Source: Amyelois transitella
Taxonomy: Eukaryota; Arthropoda; Insecta; Lepidoptera; Pyralidae
Assembly (NCBI RefSeq): GCF_032362555.1
Contig: NC_083536.1
Location: forward strand, 10,850,001-10,914,000
Reading direction: 5' to 3'
Length of the DNA: 64,000 nt
This document shows, one piece after another, positions 33,623 through 43,994 of this stretch (the first letter of the stretch is position 1; each line of letters opens with the position of its first letter). The position numbers were made by a program, and so were the translations under genes. The notes below the pieces were generated by a model. The model made no database searches, was not told the origin of the DNA, and saw only the letters and a list, made by a program, of their open reading frames with translations.

Positions 33623-34470
33623 AGGACTGGAGAAAAGCTTTCTAAATCTAGTAAATTACGATCATTAACTCCTTATTTTGATGAAGATCTGATTTTAAGA
33701 GCTACAGGGCGCAACGCTGAAATTGAATTTGATGTAAAGTCACCTAATATTTTATCGTCTAAATGTCATTTAGCATTGTTAATTGTTAGAGATATCCATC
33801 TTAAGACGTTACACGGAGGACCTCAATTGACGCATTATACTGTAAGAAAAAATTATTGGATAATCGGAGGAAAGAATTTAGTTAGAAAGACTATACGTCA
33901 ATGTATAACTTGTTTTAAATACTCTGCTACTCCGATCAGCCAATTGATGGGTCAATTACCCACCTGCAGAGTTACTCCTACTAAACCTTTCCGCAATAGT
34001 GGAGTAGACTACGCAGGACCTGTCACACTTAAACTATATCCAGGACGATGTCAACGTACTACTAAAGCTTATATCTGTTTGTTTATATGTACTGTTACCA
34101 AGGCTATACATTTAGAATTGGTGAGCGATCTCTCCACACGTCTAGGCGTGGCCACTGTAGTGATTTGTGGAGTGATTGCGCTACTAATTTTGTTGGGGCC
34201 TCAAAGGAATTGGATATTATGTTTAAAAATAGGTCATCCACAGTGGTTGGAGAAATCTCAGAACTTCTTGCTAATGAGAATACTAAGTGGCATTTTATTT
34301 CTCCTGGATCTCCCCATTTTGGTGGGTTATGGGAAGCGGGAGTGAAATCCATTAAATCCCATATTAAGAGAGTAATAGGCCAGACTTATCTTACCTTTGA
34401 GGAGTACACCACTATGTTAAGTCAAGTTGAAGCTTGCGTAAATTCCAGACCTTTATGCCTCTATTGATGA
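33623..34470 (+). pseudogene. BEL/Pao integrase
   Basis: Same frame as the RNase H part. The HHCC-type zinc region includes HLKTLHGGPQLTHYTVRKNYWI and CITCFKY; the core starts VDYAGPVTLKL and TKAIHLELVSDLS. Near 34,130-34,150 about 30 bases are missing and the frame shifts; the rest reads DCATNFVGASKEL, FISPGSPHFGGLWEAGVKSIK and VEACVNSRPL. A further shift at about 34,455 leads into the C-terminal domain. In life the enzyme joins LTR DNA to the chromosome. Confidence 0.88.
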
Positions 34471-34858
34471 CATTTCTCCACTGACGCCGAGCCATTTTCT
34501 GATTGACGAAGCTACCGTGACTGTTCCGGAAGTAAGTCTCCCTGATAAAATTTCGCATCTGGATCGTTGGCAGCTCATTCAAAAAATGGTTCAAACTGTA
34601 TGGGCTCGCTGGAGTATCGAATATTTAACCACTTTACAAAATCGCCGTAAATGGTGGCATTGCACTTTGGAACCTGATGTTGGTACAATGGTACTTGTCA
34701 AGGACGAGAGACTTCCTCCCAGAAAGTGGTTATTGGTTCGTATTATTGAAAAACACCCCGGAAAGGATGGATTGAACAGGGTGGTAACTGTCAAGTATAA
34801 AAATAATATTTTTAAACGACCAATCACTAAAATATGTCCCCTTCCTTTTGATAATTAG
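34456..34858 (+). pseudogene. BEL/Pao integrase C-terminal domain (DUF5641-like)
   Basis: Frame continuing from the integrase after the shift: SPLTPSHFLIDE, RWQLIQKMVQTVWARWSIEYL, VLVKDERLPPRKWLLVRI. This terminal domain is a hallmark of BEL/Pao integrases. It ends at TAA 34,856-34,858. The 150 bases that follow are non-coding and AT-rich up to the polypurine-like stretch at 34,999-35,008. Confidence 0.88.
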
Positions 34859-35011
34859 GTTAATTTTTTTTGTTATTTAGATTTCTTATTCAGTGGAGTT
34901 GATTGACGATGCTTTTATTTTCTATGTTTAAATTATATTTCTAGTTTTGGTTTATAGTTATAACTTCAAGCCTTTTAAAGGACTAGCCAGCTAGTCCTTG
35001 GGGGCCGGTAA

Positions 35012-35232
35012 TGTTAGCATTAGTTTAGATTCCTGAAACTAGATGGCGCTGTGCCGTATAAGAACTCGCTATGGTTGTTCGCTGTTAAAGCTATCAAACA
35101 AAAATGGTTTTTGAATAAATAAGGTCCCCAGTCACATTCCGGTTCGTACTTTTGAGGCGTGAGGACGTTATGCCCGTTCCCTACCTCCGGAGCACGTGCA
35201 GGAAATTTCTGCCCGTTTGGATTCGTGACTCA
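35012..35232 (+). repeat. Probable BEL 3' LTR, possibly truncated
   Basis: Begins TGTTAGCATTAG immediately after the polypurine-like CTTGGGGGCCGGTAA. Contains a TATA-like GTATAAGAA near 35,060 and AATAAA near 35,115. The right end is uncertain: TGACTCA at 35,226-35,232 would give a CA end, after which D-family sequence starts. No matching 5' LTR was found upstream of 9681. Confidence 0.5.
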
Positions 35233-36185
35233 CTCGCCCTGTGGTGATTGGCTCGCAAATTCGTAACGATCAGGACGTCTCGGAGATACATATTGATACC
35301 AAATTACATTGGGATTCACACGTTGTTGCAACCAGTCGGAAAGTTTACAGTGTTCTGCATTATCTGCAACACTTAAAACATTTTCTTCCAACAAAGACGA
35401 AGATTTTGCTTGCCCATGCACTTCTTCTGCCTATAATTGATTGTGCTGATGTGTGTTATCTGGATTTAACTGAAGAGCATCTCAACAAATTAGAACGTAT
35501 TCTTAACAATTGTATTAGGTTTGTATTCTGCCTTCGGAAGTACGATCATATTTTTGAATACCGTTCTCAGATAAAATGGCTCCCTATCCGTAACCGTAGA
35601 AATCTTCACATTTTATGTCAGCTCTATACCATTCTCAATAATCAGCTTGCCCCAGACTATCTTAAAAAAGACTTCCAACTATTAAGTTCTACTCACGAAA
35701 AAGTCCTACGTTCTTCAAATAAGTTAACTAAGAGCTATCCCTTTTCACCGTACAGGTATTGCCTCCAATTCTATCGCCGTTATGGCCGTTAGGCTCTGGA
35801 ATTCACTTCCTGAGTCCATCAGGACATCGACAAGTCGTTCTAGTTTTAAATCGCGGGTATACAGGTTTTTCTTGTGTCGCGAGGGTATTTAATATCGCCT
35901 TTTCACTCATTTCGGTAATCGCTGCACCTATTTATTTATGTATATTGTTTATCTTTTGTAGTTTTTTGTATGTATATTATAATTATTTTATTTTATATTT
36001 TTTGTAGGTATAAATACATATATTTATTTTTATATATTTTATATATTATATATATTTTGTTTAACCCCACATTAAGTTCTCTGTAAGACCCAATGGTTGA
36101 CTGGTAGATAATGCTTCTAGCATTAAGTCCGCCAATTGTGCTATACATTTGTATTTTGTTTAATGAAGTTTAAATAAATAAATAA
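35233..36185 (+). mobile_element. Element D family, 5'-truncated 3' end (copy 2)
   Basis: Begins in the RT palm/thumb (VVIGSQIRN) with a short internal deletion, then LHWDSHVVATSRKVY, LTEEHLNKLERILNN, QIKWLPIRNRRNLH and STHEKVLRSSNKLT. A frameshift at about 35,770 precedes VRLWNSLPESI-type codons. 3' UTR with the family signature at 36,085-36,150 and AATAAATAAATAAA near 36,180. The 3' LTR of BEL lies directly upstream. Confidence 0.88.
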
Positions 36186-36199
36186 AATGAAAATAATAT

Positions 36200-36375
36200 A
36201 TATATGTATATAGTTGTGACTTCGAAACAAAATAAGGAAAGCATTGGCCTACTAGTTTGATTTGTATCAAATGGCAAACAAACCAGAAGGCTGCCTCAAT
36301 AATTCTTAAAAAAAATAGATGTTTCATAAAATACAATTTAATTTAACATAATATAAATAATATAAATATAAATTG
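36200..36375. repeat. Palindromic repeat unit, copy 1
   Basis: Carries a GTTGTGACTTCGAAAC...AGTTTGATTTGTATCAAATGGC...AAACCAGAAGGCTGCCTC block embedded in ATATAAATA-rich DNA. Related blocks occur at about 58,365, 58,535, 59,700 and 59,880. No coding potential. Confidence 0.75.
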
Positions 36376-37903
36376 CCGGCCTCATCGAGCACGACGAGGG
36401 GACGGAACCCGGTCGGAGAATCCACCGGACGTCCCTCCTTCTGCAGTAGGATTAGTCGGCCCACTTTCCACGCCGCGGGAAACTTTCCCTGCTCGAAACA
36501 GGCTCAGCCCAGCCGGCTCAGCCGTTCTCCCAGAACGTCCAGAGCGAGAACGAGGACACGACCCGGAACTTCATCAGGACCCGGGGCGACGACTTCGCAC
36601 GCAGCCGTGTAACGGCCGCAGCAAACTCATCCCGGGTCACCTCAGGGATCGCCTCCACGCCCTCGCTTCTTTCCGCCAGTGGCGGTGCCATACTGGGGGG
36701 CTGAAAGGCCGCTCCCTGCGGAAACAGAGCGGCTACCACCTCACCGAGGAACTGCGGATCCAAGGTCCGCGTCAGGGGGGCCGCATACGGCCGGAGCTTA
36801 TTCCGGACCAGCCGATATGGATGCCCCCAAGGATCGTGGTCCAAGGTACCCAGCTGCTCCTCGCGTGCTGTCTCCTTGGCTGACGCTATCGCTGTCCTCA
36901 GCGATCTCTTTGCCTCCACTAGCTTGGCGTACAAGGCGGCCTCTTCGGACTCGTCCCTGCGCCTTCTCCTCCGGTATCGGGCGTACTGGCTTCTAGCCCT
37001 GAAACAAGCTTCTCGCAGGCGCGAGAGCTCGGGCGACCACCAGTACACCCACCTTCTGGGAGGACGAGTACTGGCCCGGGGCATCGAGGCTTCGCAGATT
37101 TCTGCCAACGCGCCCCGGAACCACTCGGTCTCGTCCTCTACCACCACATTCACCGGCGCACGGGACCAACCTTTAACAATGGCCGCCTCGCGGAGAAACT
37201 CCTTGTCTAGGCGCTTCAGCTGCCACCTCGGGCTAGCCTCGTTCGGAGTTCGGCTTGGGCCGCTCGGAGCAACCGAGGACGTGGAGAGATCAAACCGTAT
37301 GTAACGGTGATCAGAGAGCGTCTCCACGTCCTCCAACACGCTCCAGCCCTCGACACGGCGCGCTAGGACTGGGCTCGCAAACGTTACGTCCGGTCGCGAG
37401 CTACCGTTCCATCGCATGCACGTGGGTACCGTCCCCCGATTTACTACCGCTAGCCCGTTAGTGATGAGCCACTTCTCGATAAGTGCACCCCGCGCATCTG
37501 TTGCTGGGGATCCCCATGCCGTTGATTTGGCATTGAGATCTCCAGCAGCCAGTACGGGGAGAGGGTGACACCTCAGGACCAGCGCCTCAACCTGGGTCAG
37601 GAATGACTCGAACTCGTTGAGCGGACGGTTGGGCGAGAAATAAACTCCAACTACAACCAAGTCACCCAGACGAGCCGAGACCGCTTCATGACCTCGCACG
37701 ACACATGTAAGAGGCGAAGAGCTCGCCGAAGACACGATCGCCACCGCGCTGTCTTCGTCCCGCACCCAGTTATCCCGGGGCGGGACGAAGTACGGCTCAG
37801 AGACCACCGCCACGTCTATCCACCACTGCGCCATGCTCTGACACAACAGGTCCTGTGCACTAGTGCAGTGGTTGATATTCGCCTGGAGAACTTTGAGGGC
37901 CAT
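36376..37903 (-). pseudogene. Element F ORF2: endonuclease and start of RT
   Basis: ATG 37,903, two bases after the ORF1 TAA. Endonuclease complete: LQANINHCTSAQDLL, VVSEPYFVPP, AAGDLNAKSTAWG, TLSDHRYIRF. After a helical linker (WWSPELSRLREACFRAR) the RT begins; a shift near 36,600 moves to the frame reading APGPDEVPGRVL and GKFPAAWKVGRLILLQKEG, with another stop near 36,510. Homology stops at about 36,376 just after TGFRPLVVLDEAGN, so palm and catalytic YADD are absent. Confidence 0.88.
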
Positions 37904-37905
37904 AA

Positions 37906-39483
37906 TTATTCAGAGGCCCCCGTTTCCATCGCCTTGGCGCTCTGAGCCGCACGAGCAGGCTGCGCCTGGGCCGTAGCCGCGGACGCACCCCGCGTCCCAA
38001 CTCTCCTTTTTTTGTTTTGGCGCGTGCTGGAGCACGCCTTGCTCCCCACGCGGTGCCCCGTCGGCTTGCCTGCCCCCGCGCACAAGATGCACTTGAGGGC
38101 GGCGTTGCACGCCTTTTTGGCCGCAGCCTGGTTACCCCGAGGTGGGGCAGCGGCAGCGGCGGACTTCCTCCTGGCGCCCTTCTCCGGCACCTTCTTCCAG
38201 GGCACTGACCCAGGAGCCGGTGGCGGAGCGGGTGGCCGTGACGCCGGCGCAGCCGTTACAGCTGCGTATGATGGCGAGTTGGCCGACCTCGGTGACGACA
38301 CTGGTGGGGACGCCGACGGTATCGGCTCGGGCTCAGGCGCCGTAGGAGCAGGGTTCCCTTTCCTGCCCTTTCCCTTCCTACCCCGTTTGCCTTTGCCCTT
38401 TCTGGGCTTGGGTTCAGGGGTCGGTTGGGGGGGCGCCTTCCGCCACACGGCCGTACGGCTCGCTGGAGCCCGCACCGTCACCTCCTCCACATCGGTGTCC
38501 GAGTCCGAGAGCATGTCGGCCACCGAGGCAGCCAACCTCTCCCCTGACGTCTCTTTCGGCGGCGCACGGCGTTTATCTGCCGCCAGTGCGGGCCGCAAAC
38601 TTTTCTCCGGCAGGAGACGGTCCTGGAGCCCATCAAAACGGGCGTCCAGTACAGGACCCATCGTGGAGAGAATGAGGCGCTGCAGCACCTCAGTCTCCTC
38701 CTGCCGGAATTCCGTCAGAGGGGCAGGCGCAAAGGCCACCCGCTCAGGACGCTCACTTTTAATGGCAGCTCTGAGCTGCGCCACTTCTTTTTCAAGTGAG
38801 GAGACTTTTGCTTCCATGCGCTCGCATATTACGCGCAGGCGCTCAGCCTCCCCACCTGTCGACCCGGAGCTCAGAGCCGCCATCACCTTCTCTAGAGACG
38901 CTGCAGCGTCCTTCAGGCCCTTTTGAAAGGTACCCTTGAGGTTCCCTGAATGGGCCGCAATTTCCCGAATAATTTTTAAATTCGTTGCGGCCTGGTCCCC
39001 AAGGGTGGCCTTGTCTGCGGGCGATGTCGCCTGCAGCGTCTCCGCCTTTTTGGCCATCTCGGCCACGGACTTTTCGGCCTCGTCGCGTTTTGCCGCCACT
39101 AACTCCCGACGGGCGTCAGCGGACTAAGTCGACTTCGGCCGACCACCTTTTTTGGCCTTCATAATTGGCGCCTTGGGCGCTTTTGGTGCCGGCACTTCCG
39201 CACTGGCACAGTCCTCCCCCTCACGGCCCCTTTTTGGAGCCCGCTGTCGGGGTTGCTCCCCCAATAAACTTTCCACGCTCACCCATTCCGCATCGGAGAG
39301 TGAGCCAGCCTCTGGCTGCGACGTCAAGATTGAGGGACTTACGTCCCTATGTCGGTTCTTGCCCCCCCCCCCCCCAGATACGGTGGGGCAGCCCGCGCCC
39401 GAGGACGCGGGGAGGGATTCTCCGACCGCGGAGCGGCCGGTACCCTCCTGGGGTAGTGTAGTCTTGAGAAGCGACATTTTCAT
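37906..39483 (-). pseudogene. Element F ORF1 (gag-like), one stop and an internal deletion
   Basis: ATG 39,483; TAG at 39,124-39,126 is in frame and the frame continues to 37,906. Domains: acidic/Pro N-terminus, coiled coil (39,060-38,740), Lys/Arg/Gly-rich segment with KGKGKRGRKGKGRKG, then Pro/Ala-rich VPWKKVPEKGARRK. Compared with the related fragment at 50-50.9 kb, about 160 codons carrying the RNA-binding core and two CCHC knuckles are missing after NQAAAKK. Only a last knuckle-like CILCAGAGKPTGHRVGSKAC remains. Confidence 0.82.
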
Positions 39484-40022
39484 GGGGTTCCTTTTTTACT
39501 AGGGTTCGGTCCCTGAAAGATTGGGCGCTCGAGACGGGGTTCCCCCCCCCCCCCCCCCCCCCCATTCATCCCCTAGGCACGCCCGACCGTGGGATTGGGG
39601 TTATTTTTTATTGAGGTTTTCTTCCTCGCGGCGCTGGCCATAAGCACAGCACCCTCGCCCCAACAGTTGGGGTAACGAGTTGCCCGACGCCGGCCGAAAC
39701 CGGAACGCCGCGCGAAGAGTTGCGCCACATCCACTCTCGTCTGCAAGCAGACAAGAGGGAGCGGCACCCGACACGCGAGGGTCTAATAAATAGACCTCGC
39801 CCACCAAAACATACGCGAAGGGGGATGATGGGGGGAACATGCGGGACATTGGCCAACAACAAACAAGACCCAGTCAATCGGGGAGTTATTTGCTGTCGCC
39901 CGGGGTGCACCGTCTCGTGTCCCTTGTCAGCCCACCGCTGTCACCGGATTCATTGGAATCAAGCAACAGAAGCAAGACCTTCAAGAGACAGGGCACTCGA
40001 GGAGGTTTTCCGCACTTAGCAC
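39484..40022 (-). other. Element F 5' UTR with poly(C) tracts
   Basis: Non-coding leader shared with the fragment at 56,380-56,690 (for example GACATTGGCCAACAACAAAC and CAAGAGACAGGGCACTCGAG). Contains a plus-strand C run of about 22 at 39,542-39,563; another of about 14 lies inside ORF1 at 39,361. A promoter is expected here for R1 elements but none was delimited. Confidence 0.7.
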
Positions 40023-40024
40023 CC

Positions 40025-40059
40025 CAACCTAACCTAACCTAACCTAACCTAACCCAGTA
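40025..40059. repeat. Interstitial telomere-type (CCTAA)n array
   Basis: About seven CCTAA units in a row at the 5' boundary of element F. This is the insect telomere motif TTAGG in reverse. Too short to be a chromosome end. Confidence 0.92.
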
Positions 40060-40154
40060 AATATTGTCGACGAAACTGTCACTATCACCGGACAGCAGAT
40101 GTAAAACCAATAAAATTAAACTGACAAAAATCAATTAAACAAAAAAAAGTACAG
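40060..40154. other. Short AT-rich spacer
   Basis: No gene or repeat recognised between the CCTAA array and the hairpin. Confidence 0.5.
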
Positions 40155-40208
40155 GCCACGCGCCGTAGTATTATTATTTCTTAAAATAATAATACTACGG
40201 CGCGTGGC
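40155..40208. repeat. Perfect 25-bp inverted repeat with 4-nt loop
   Basis: Arms 40,155-40,179 and 40,184-40,208 are perfect reverse complements; loop CTTA. Arms begin GCCACGCGCCGTAG and end in an ATT/AAT run. It marks the left limit of element H sequence. Confidence 0.95.
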
Positions 40209-40508
40209 GCGGCCGCCCCTTGAGGAGGACCCGGATTGTACCTGCAAGACCAGTGGGGTCCATAAAAGTCATGGACCACCTAGCACGACTCACCAGTACC
40301 GTCGGATCTCTGGTAACAGAAATCCACTACCTTAAAGGCGACGTCATCAGGGAAAAAGGAGAGACTGCTCCCCAATCTCAATCTCCAGAGCAGCACAGAC
40401 AGGAAGAACCCTCCTATAAAGAGCTTAAGGAGGAAGTCATTGAGCTGCGGATGGACATGGAGCGCATGCTTCAAGAAGTCCGCAGCCTCAGACCTGTCTC
40501 GAAGGAGG

Positions 40509-40512
<4 letters not shown>
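40209..40512 (+). pseudogene. Element H ORF1, N-terminal coiled-coil piece
   Basis: Frame open from 40,220 (MDHLARLTSTVGSL at 40,271) through helical, Glu-rich sequence to SLRPVSKEE, where element G inserted. It continues at 45,030 with IREVTAPLMIKANKIL in the same reading phase once G and one 9-bp duplication are removed. Confidence 0.75.
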
Positions 40513-40550
<38 letters not shown>

Positions 40551-40975
40551 TATCCATAAGAAATACATACACAGTAGTGTCTTAAGCTATGACGCCTAAA
40601 AACCATGATGGTTTGTCTGGGCGCTGCACATTCGCATTTACAACTAAACATTATCAAATACAAAAGGAAATCTGTAAAAGTTAACACTCGCCTGTGACGT
40701 CACGGCATCTGTGCAAAATAGACCGCATAATAAATGCGCACGATTGATGCCTACGACGACTACAGCGAGCGAGGACCCAACCGGTTTTGCGACTTATAAT
40801 CTACAGCATGTTCCATAACACCATTACAACGTGGGGTAACAAAACAAACAATACTTATGTTTACGACTAATTATACTGGGTGATTATACAATATTCAGTG
40901 AGAGAAAATAACTGTAGGTTTTTTGGCAACAATTATACAACACACACATATTATATATTATATATATAAAAATCG

Positions 40976-43948
40976 TTATTTTTGAATGTTGATTTTAAAT
41001 AAATTAATTTTAAGGTTCTTTATTATACGCTGCGTAGAAGTATTTTTTAACAATAAATTTTGCATTTTTTTGTCTAGATCATTAGTTACATCAGTGGGTA
41101 TTTTATTAAGTATATTTGGTAACATGTTACATGTTTTTCTATTTCCATAAAAGTTATTGTGCTTTCCCGATAAAAACTTTTTACGGTTCACTTGCCTAGT
41201 TTGTTTTAGAAATTTATATACTGGAAGCATATTTATATTATTCAAATTTTCTTTTACTAAGTAGTAGTGTACTAAATCGTGAACTGGTAAAATGTTACAG
41301 TGCTTGAATAAATTGCTGTAGTTGTCCTTATATTTTTCCTTTATTTTTTTACCGACTATTACTTTAAGAAATCGTAACTGTAAGTTATATATTTTATCTA
41401 AATATGTTTTAAACGTTCTGCCATAACTTGTGATACCATAAGTGTACATAGGTTCGACAAGAGCCTTGAACAGTAACAACAGGACTGGAAACTTTATTTT
41501 ATAAGAAATAATTTTAAATTTTGCAAGCAGAATACGCAATTTGCTACACACAGTTTCTATGTGGGGGCCCCAGTTAAATCTGTTATCAATAATAAGCCCT
41601 AGATATCTTTGTTGTGCCACACTATCTATGTACTCACAGCTGCATTGATAGTTTGTATTATGCATACATTCATGCGAATGTATTTTTATTTTTGGATCGT
41701 ATGGTGAGTAATTATGACTAGAATGGATATGAATTAACTTAGTCTTGCTTGAATTTACTACTAAGCCCATGTCGTGCGACCATTTGTTTAAAAGATCCAT
41801 ACTATTTTGCATCCTAGTTTCCGCCATCTGTATATTACGATCTGCGGATATAATGCAAGTGTCGTCTGCAAACTGGTATATTGGACATTCTTTTATCAAA
41901 TTGTTGATATCATTGACATACGCCAGATAATGTAGTGGTCCTAAAACTGATCCCTGTGCCGTTCCTATTTGGCTATTTCTACTCTCGCTAAAACTATCTA
42001 CAACTTTTACTACATAATTTCTGTTCTCAAGATAATTTTTACTCCATTCTAGTAATGGCCCTCTTATACCAGTGTCGTCAAGTTTATCTATCAATATATC
42101 GTGTTTGAGTGTATCAAAAGCCTTGCTGTAATCTATGAAGGCTACTAACACATGCTTCTTTTCATCCAGGTAAGTGTTGATTTCGTCTGTGAATTTTGAT
42201 AATAAAGTACACGTACTTTTTTTGGGTTGAAAACCAAATTGATTGGATGATAGGATTTTATTATCAGCGTAAAACTGTTGAATTTGTTGACAAATAAACT
42301 TTTCTAAAATTTTATCTAAAATAGACAATATTGATATAGGTCTGAAGTTATTATAGTTGCTATACTCACCTTGTTTATAAATAGGCCGTACAATACTTAT
42401 TTTAAGTTCATCCGGATAAAACCCTTTTTTGACAGAACTGTTAATAAATTTGACAATGGGCAATGTGATACTATTTGACAATCTTTTAATATCTAATGGT
42501 CTTATTTTATCATACCCTGGAGATTTTTTGTGGTTGATTTTTTTAATTATTTTTATTATATTTTCTTCGGTAGCTGGCTGGTATCTTATTGTTACATTTG
42601 CTGGTTTTACATAATGATGTGGATCTAGTAACGGGGTTTTACATTTGTTAGTAAGTTTTTTAACACTATCCTGAAATATTTCCGCAAAATTATTAGCGAT
42701 TTGGCTATTAGACATGTTATTTTTACCCAAATATTTAACTATAACCTCATCCACATTTTTAGATCTTTTACCGGATATTTTATTTAGTAATAACCACAAT
42801 TTCTTCATATCTCCATTACAATCTTCAATTTCTTTTTTTATAAATTTGTTTCTACTTTTTTCTATTATTTTATTAACTTTATTTCTTAGCCTTTTGTATT
42901 CTAAGTATAATACTGCATTACTCGTGTTTTTTGACCATTGTTTATAAAGTTCATCTCGTTTTAAGCAAATATTATTTATATATTCATTTATCCAAGGTTC
43001 TTTGTTTCTATTACTATTTTTAAGCTTAACTTGGTATAATGACTTTTCGTAACATTTATTAAGCTCGCGCTTTATAAAAGTATAAATAGAGTTAGGACAA
43101 TCTAATGTATTTATTTCTTCCCATTTAATTTTCTCCATTCCATCATATAATATTCTATAATTAATTCTACTTACAAGTTTAGGTTCAACCTGTATATGCG
43201 GTGAAGCTACGCAGGACAATGCAATCATACGGTGATCCGCTAGTACGGTTCCGAGCGCTGCCGTGTACAGGTCTTGCTCGCGGGAACGCATAAACACATG
43301 GTCAATACAAGATCTTGTTATCAGATTTAGCCTCTTTTCTATTCTAGTATATTCGCTAATCCCGCAAGCCAGGCCGCACCCACTCAGCGTGTCCAAATAT
43401 TCGTCTCTTACAGTGGATTCACCTCTCAAATTTATATTTACATCTCCTATTATTATGAAATTATCTAGATTTGAATATCTCCGAATAATATCGTGTAGTT
43501 CTTGTATGAATCTGCGTTTGTTTTTATTTGGTGGCCTATACAATGTACACAGTGTATAATTAAGGTTGTTTGCAGTTGTGATGGTACCTAATTGACATTC
43601 AAAAGTTAATGTAGATGTTTTTATGGTGTTAAATTTATGTTTGTTGCTTACATAGATAATTATTCCACCGCCTTTACGATGTTTTCGTAAACTAGTGTAC
43701 ATTGTATACCCATCGATTTCGTATAGTGGACTTACGGTTTGAGAGATATTCGCCTCTGTCACTACAATAACATCAATTTTATGATTTAAATTGTCAATGC
43801 ACTGTAAGAGGGAAGCATAATTTTTTATCATGGATCGTATGTTTATATGCACACAGGTAAATGAAGCAGAGGGAATACAGTTAAAATACGAATTTAAATT
43901 AGTACAATCCTTTAGTTCCGTTACTGAATTATCTATATCTAAATCCAT
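40976..43948 (-). CDS. Element G ORF2: endonuclease and reverse transcriptase
   Basis: 990 residues, ATG 43,948. Endonuclease: TCVHINIRSMIKNY, VVTEANI, IIIGDVNINLRG, VLADHRMIAL. RT: KSPGYDKIRPLDIKRL, NNFRPISILSILDKILEKF, QFGFQPKKSTCTLL, VAFIDYSKAFDTLKH, GTAQGSVLGPLHYL, YQFADDTCII. C-terminal thumb/connector (RFNWGPHIETVCSKLR, YTYGITSYGRTF). No RNase H. GTAQGS replaces the commoner GVPQGS; otherwise all motifs are as expected. No frame breaks. Confidence 0.93.
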   Translation of the reverse strand: MDLDIDNSVTELKDCTNLNSYFNCIPSASFTCVHINIRSMIKNYASLLQCIDNLNHKIDVIVVTEANISQTVSPLYEIDGYTMYTSLRKHRKGGGIIIYVSNKHKFNTIKTSTLTFECQLGTITTANNLNYTLCTLYRPPNKNKRRFIQELHDIIRRYSNLDNFIIIGDVNINLRGESTVRDEYLDTLSGCGLACGISEYTRIEKRLNLITRSCIDHVFMRSREQDLYTAALGTVLADHRMIALSCVASPHIQVEPKLVSRINYRILYDGMEKIKWEEINTLDCPNSIYTFIKRELNKCYEKSLYQVKLKNSNRNKEPWINEYINNICLKRDELYKQWSKNTSNAVLYLEYKRLRNKVNKIIEKSRNKFIKKEIEDCNGDMKKLWLLLNKISGKRSKNVDEVIVKYLGKNNMSNSQIANNFAEIFQDSVKKLTNKCKTPLLDPHHYVKPANVTIRYQPATEENIIKIIKKINHKKSPGYDKIRPLDIKRLSNSITLPIVKFINSSVKKGFYPDELKISIVRPIYKQGEYSNYNNFRPISILSILDKILEKFICQQIQQFYADNKILSSNQFGFQPKKSTCTLLSKFTDEINTYLDEKKHVLVAFIDYSKAFDTLKHDILIDKLDDTGIRGPLLEWSKNYLENRNYVVKVVDSFSESRNSQIGTAQGSVLGPLHYLAYVNDINNLIKECPIYQFADDTCIISADRNIQMAETRMQNSMDLLNKWSHDMGLVVNSSKTKLIHIHSSHNYSPYDPKIKIHSHECMHNTNYQCSCEYIDSVAQQRYLGLIIDNRFNWGPHIETVCSKLRILLAKFKIISYKIKFPVLLLLFKALVEPMYTYGITSYGRTFKTYLDKIYNLQLRFLKVIVGKKIKEKYKDNYSNLFKHCNILPVHDLVHYYLVKENLNNINMLPVYKFLKQTRQVNRKKFLSGKHNNFYGNRKTCNMLPNILNKIPTDVTNDLDKKMQNLLLKNTSTQRIIKNLKINLFKINIQK

Positions 43949-43994
43949 AATAATGATAATTTAAGTAGTGAATAAGTAGGTACAATAAAGGTTG

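Larger units (their letters stand above)
9681..35232 (+). mobile_element. BEL/Pao LTR retrotransposon split by 19 kb of nested insertions
   Basis: Host of the large nest. Coding parts are 9681-10000 (gag start), 11180-13755 (gag, protease, RT) and 32762-34858 (RNase H/A17, integrase, C-terminal domain), followed by a polypurine-like GGGGGCCGG and a likely 3' LTR. The order protease-RT-RNase H-integrase with an A17-type region and a terminal DUF5641-type domain is diagnostic of BEL/Pao. No env-like ORF follows integrase. Frameshifts near 13,600, 34,150 and 34,455 and a stop at 33,620 show it is inactive. Confidence 0.88.
36376..40022 (-). mobile_element. Element F: R1-clade (TRAS/SART-like) LINE, 3' truncated
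   Basis: GC-rich minus-strand element with 5' UTR (39,484-40,022), ORF1 (37,906-39,483) and the first part of ORF2 (36,376-37,903). The 5' end abuts a CCTAA array. Coding content and proximity to TTAGG repeats suggest the telomere-associated TRAS/SART group of R1; the group is inference. The element ends abruptly inside the RT, so the 3' side is lost. Confidence 0.8.

Noticed and set aside
34859..35011. Envelope-like gene after BEL integrase
   Set aside because: Only about 150 AT-rich bases before the LTR, no ORF.
38012..38926. 304-codon plus-strand frame in the GC-rich region
   Set aside because: Shadow of element F ORF1; the minus frame has coherent coiled-coil and basic domains.
40025..40059. 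True chromosome end
   Set aside because: Only about seven CCTAA units with complex sequence on both sides.
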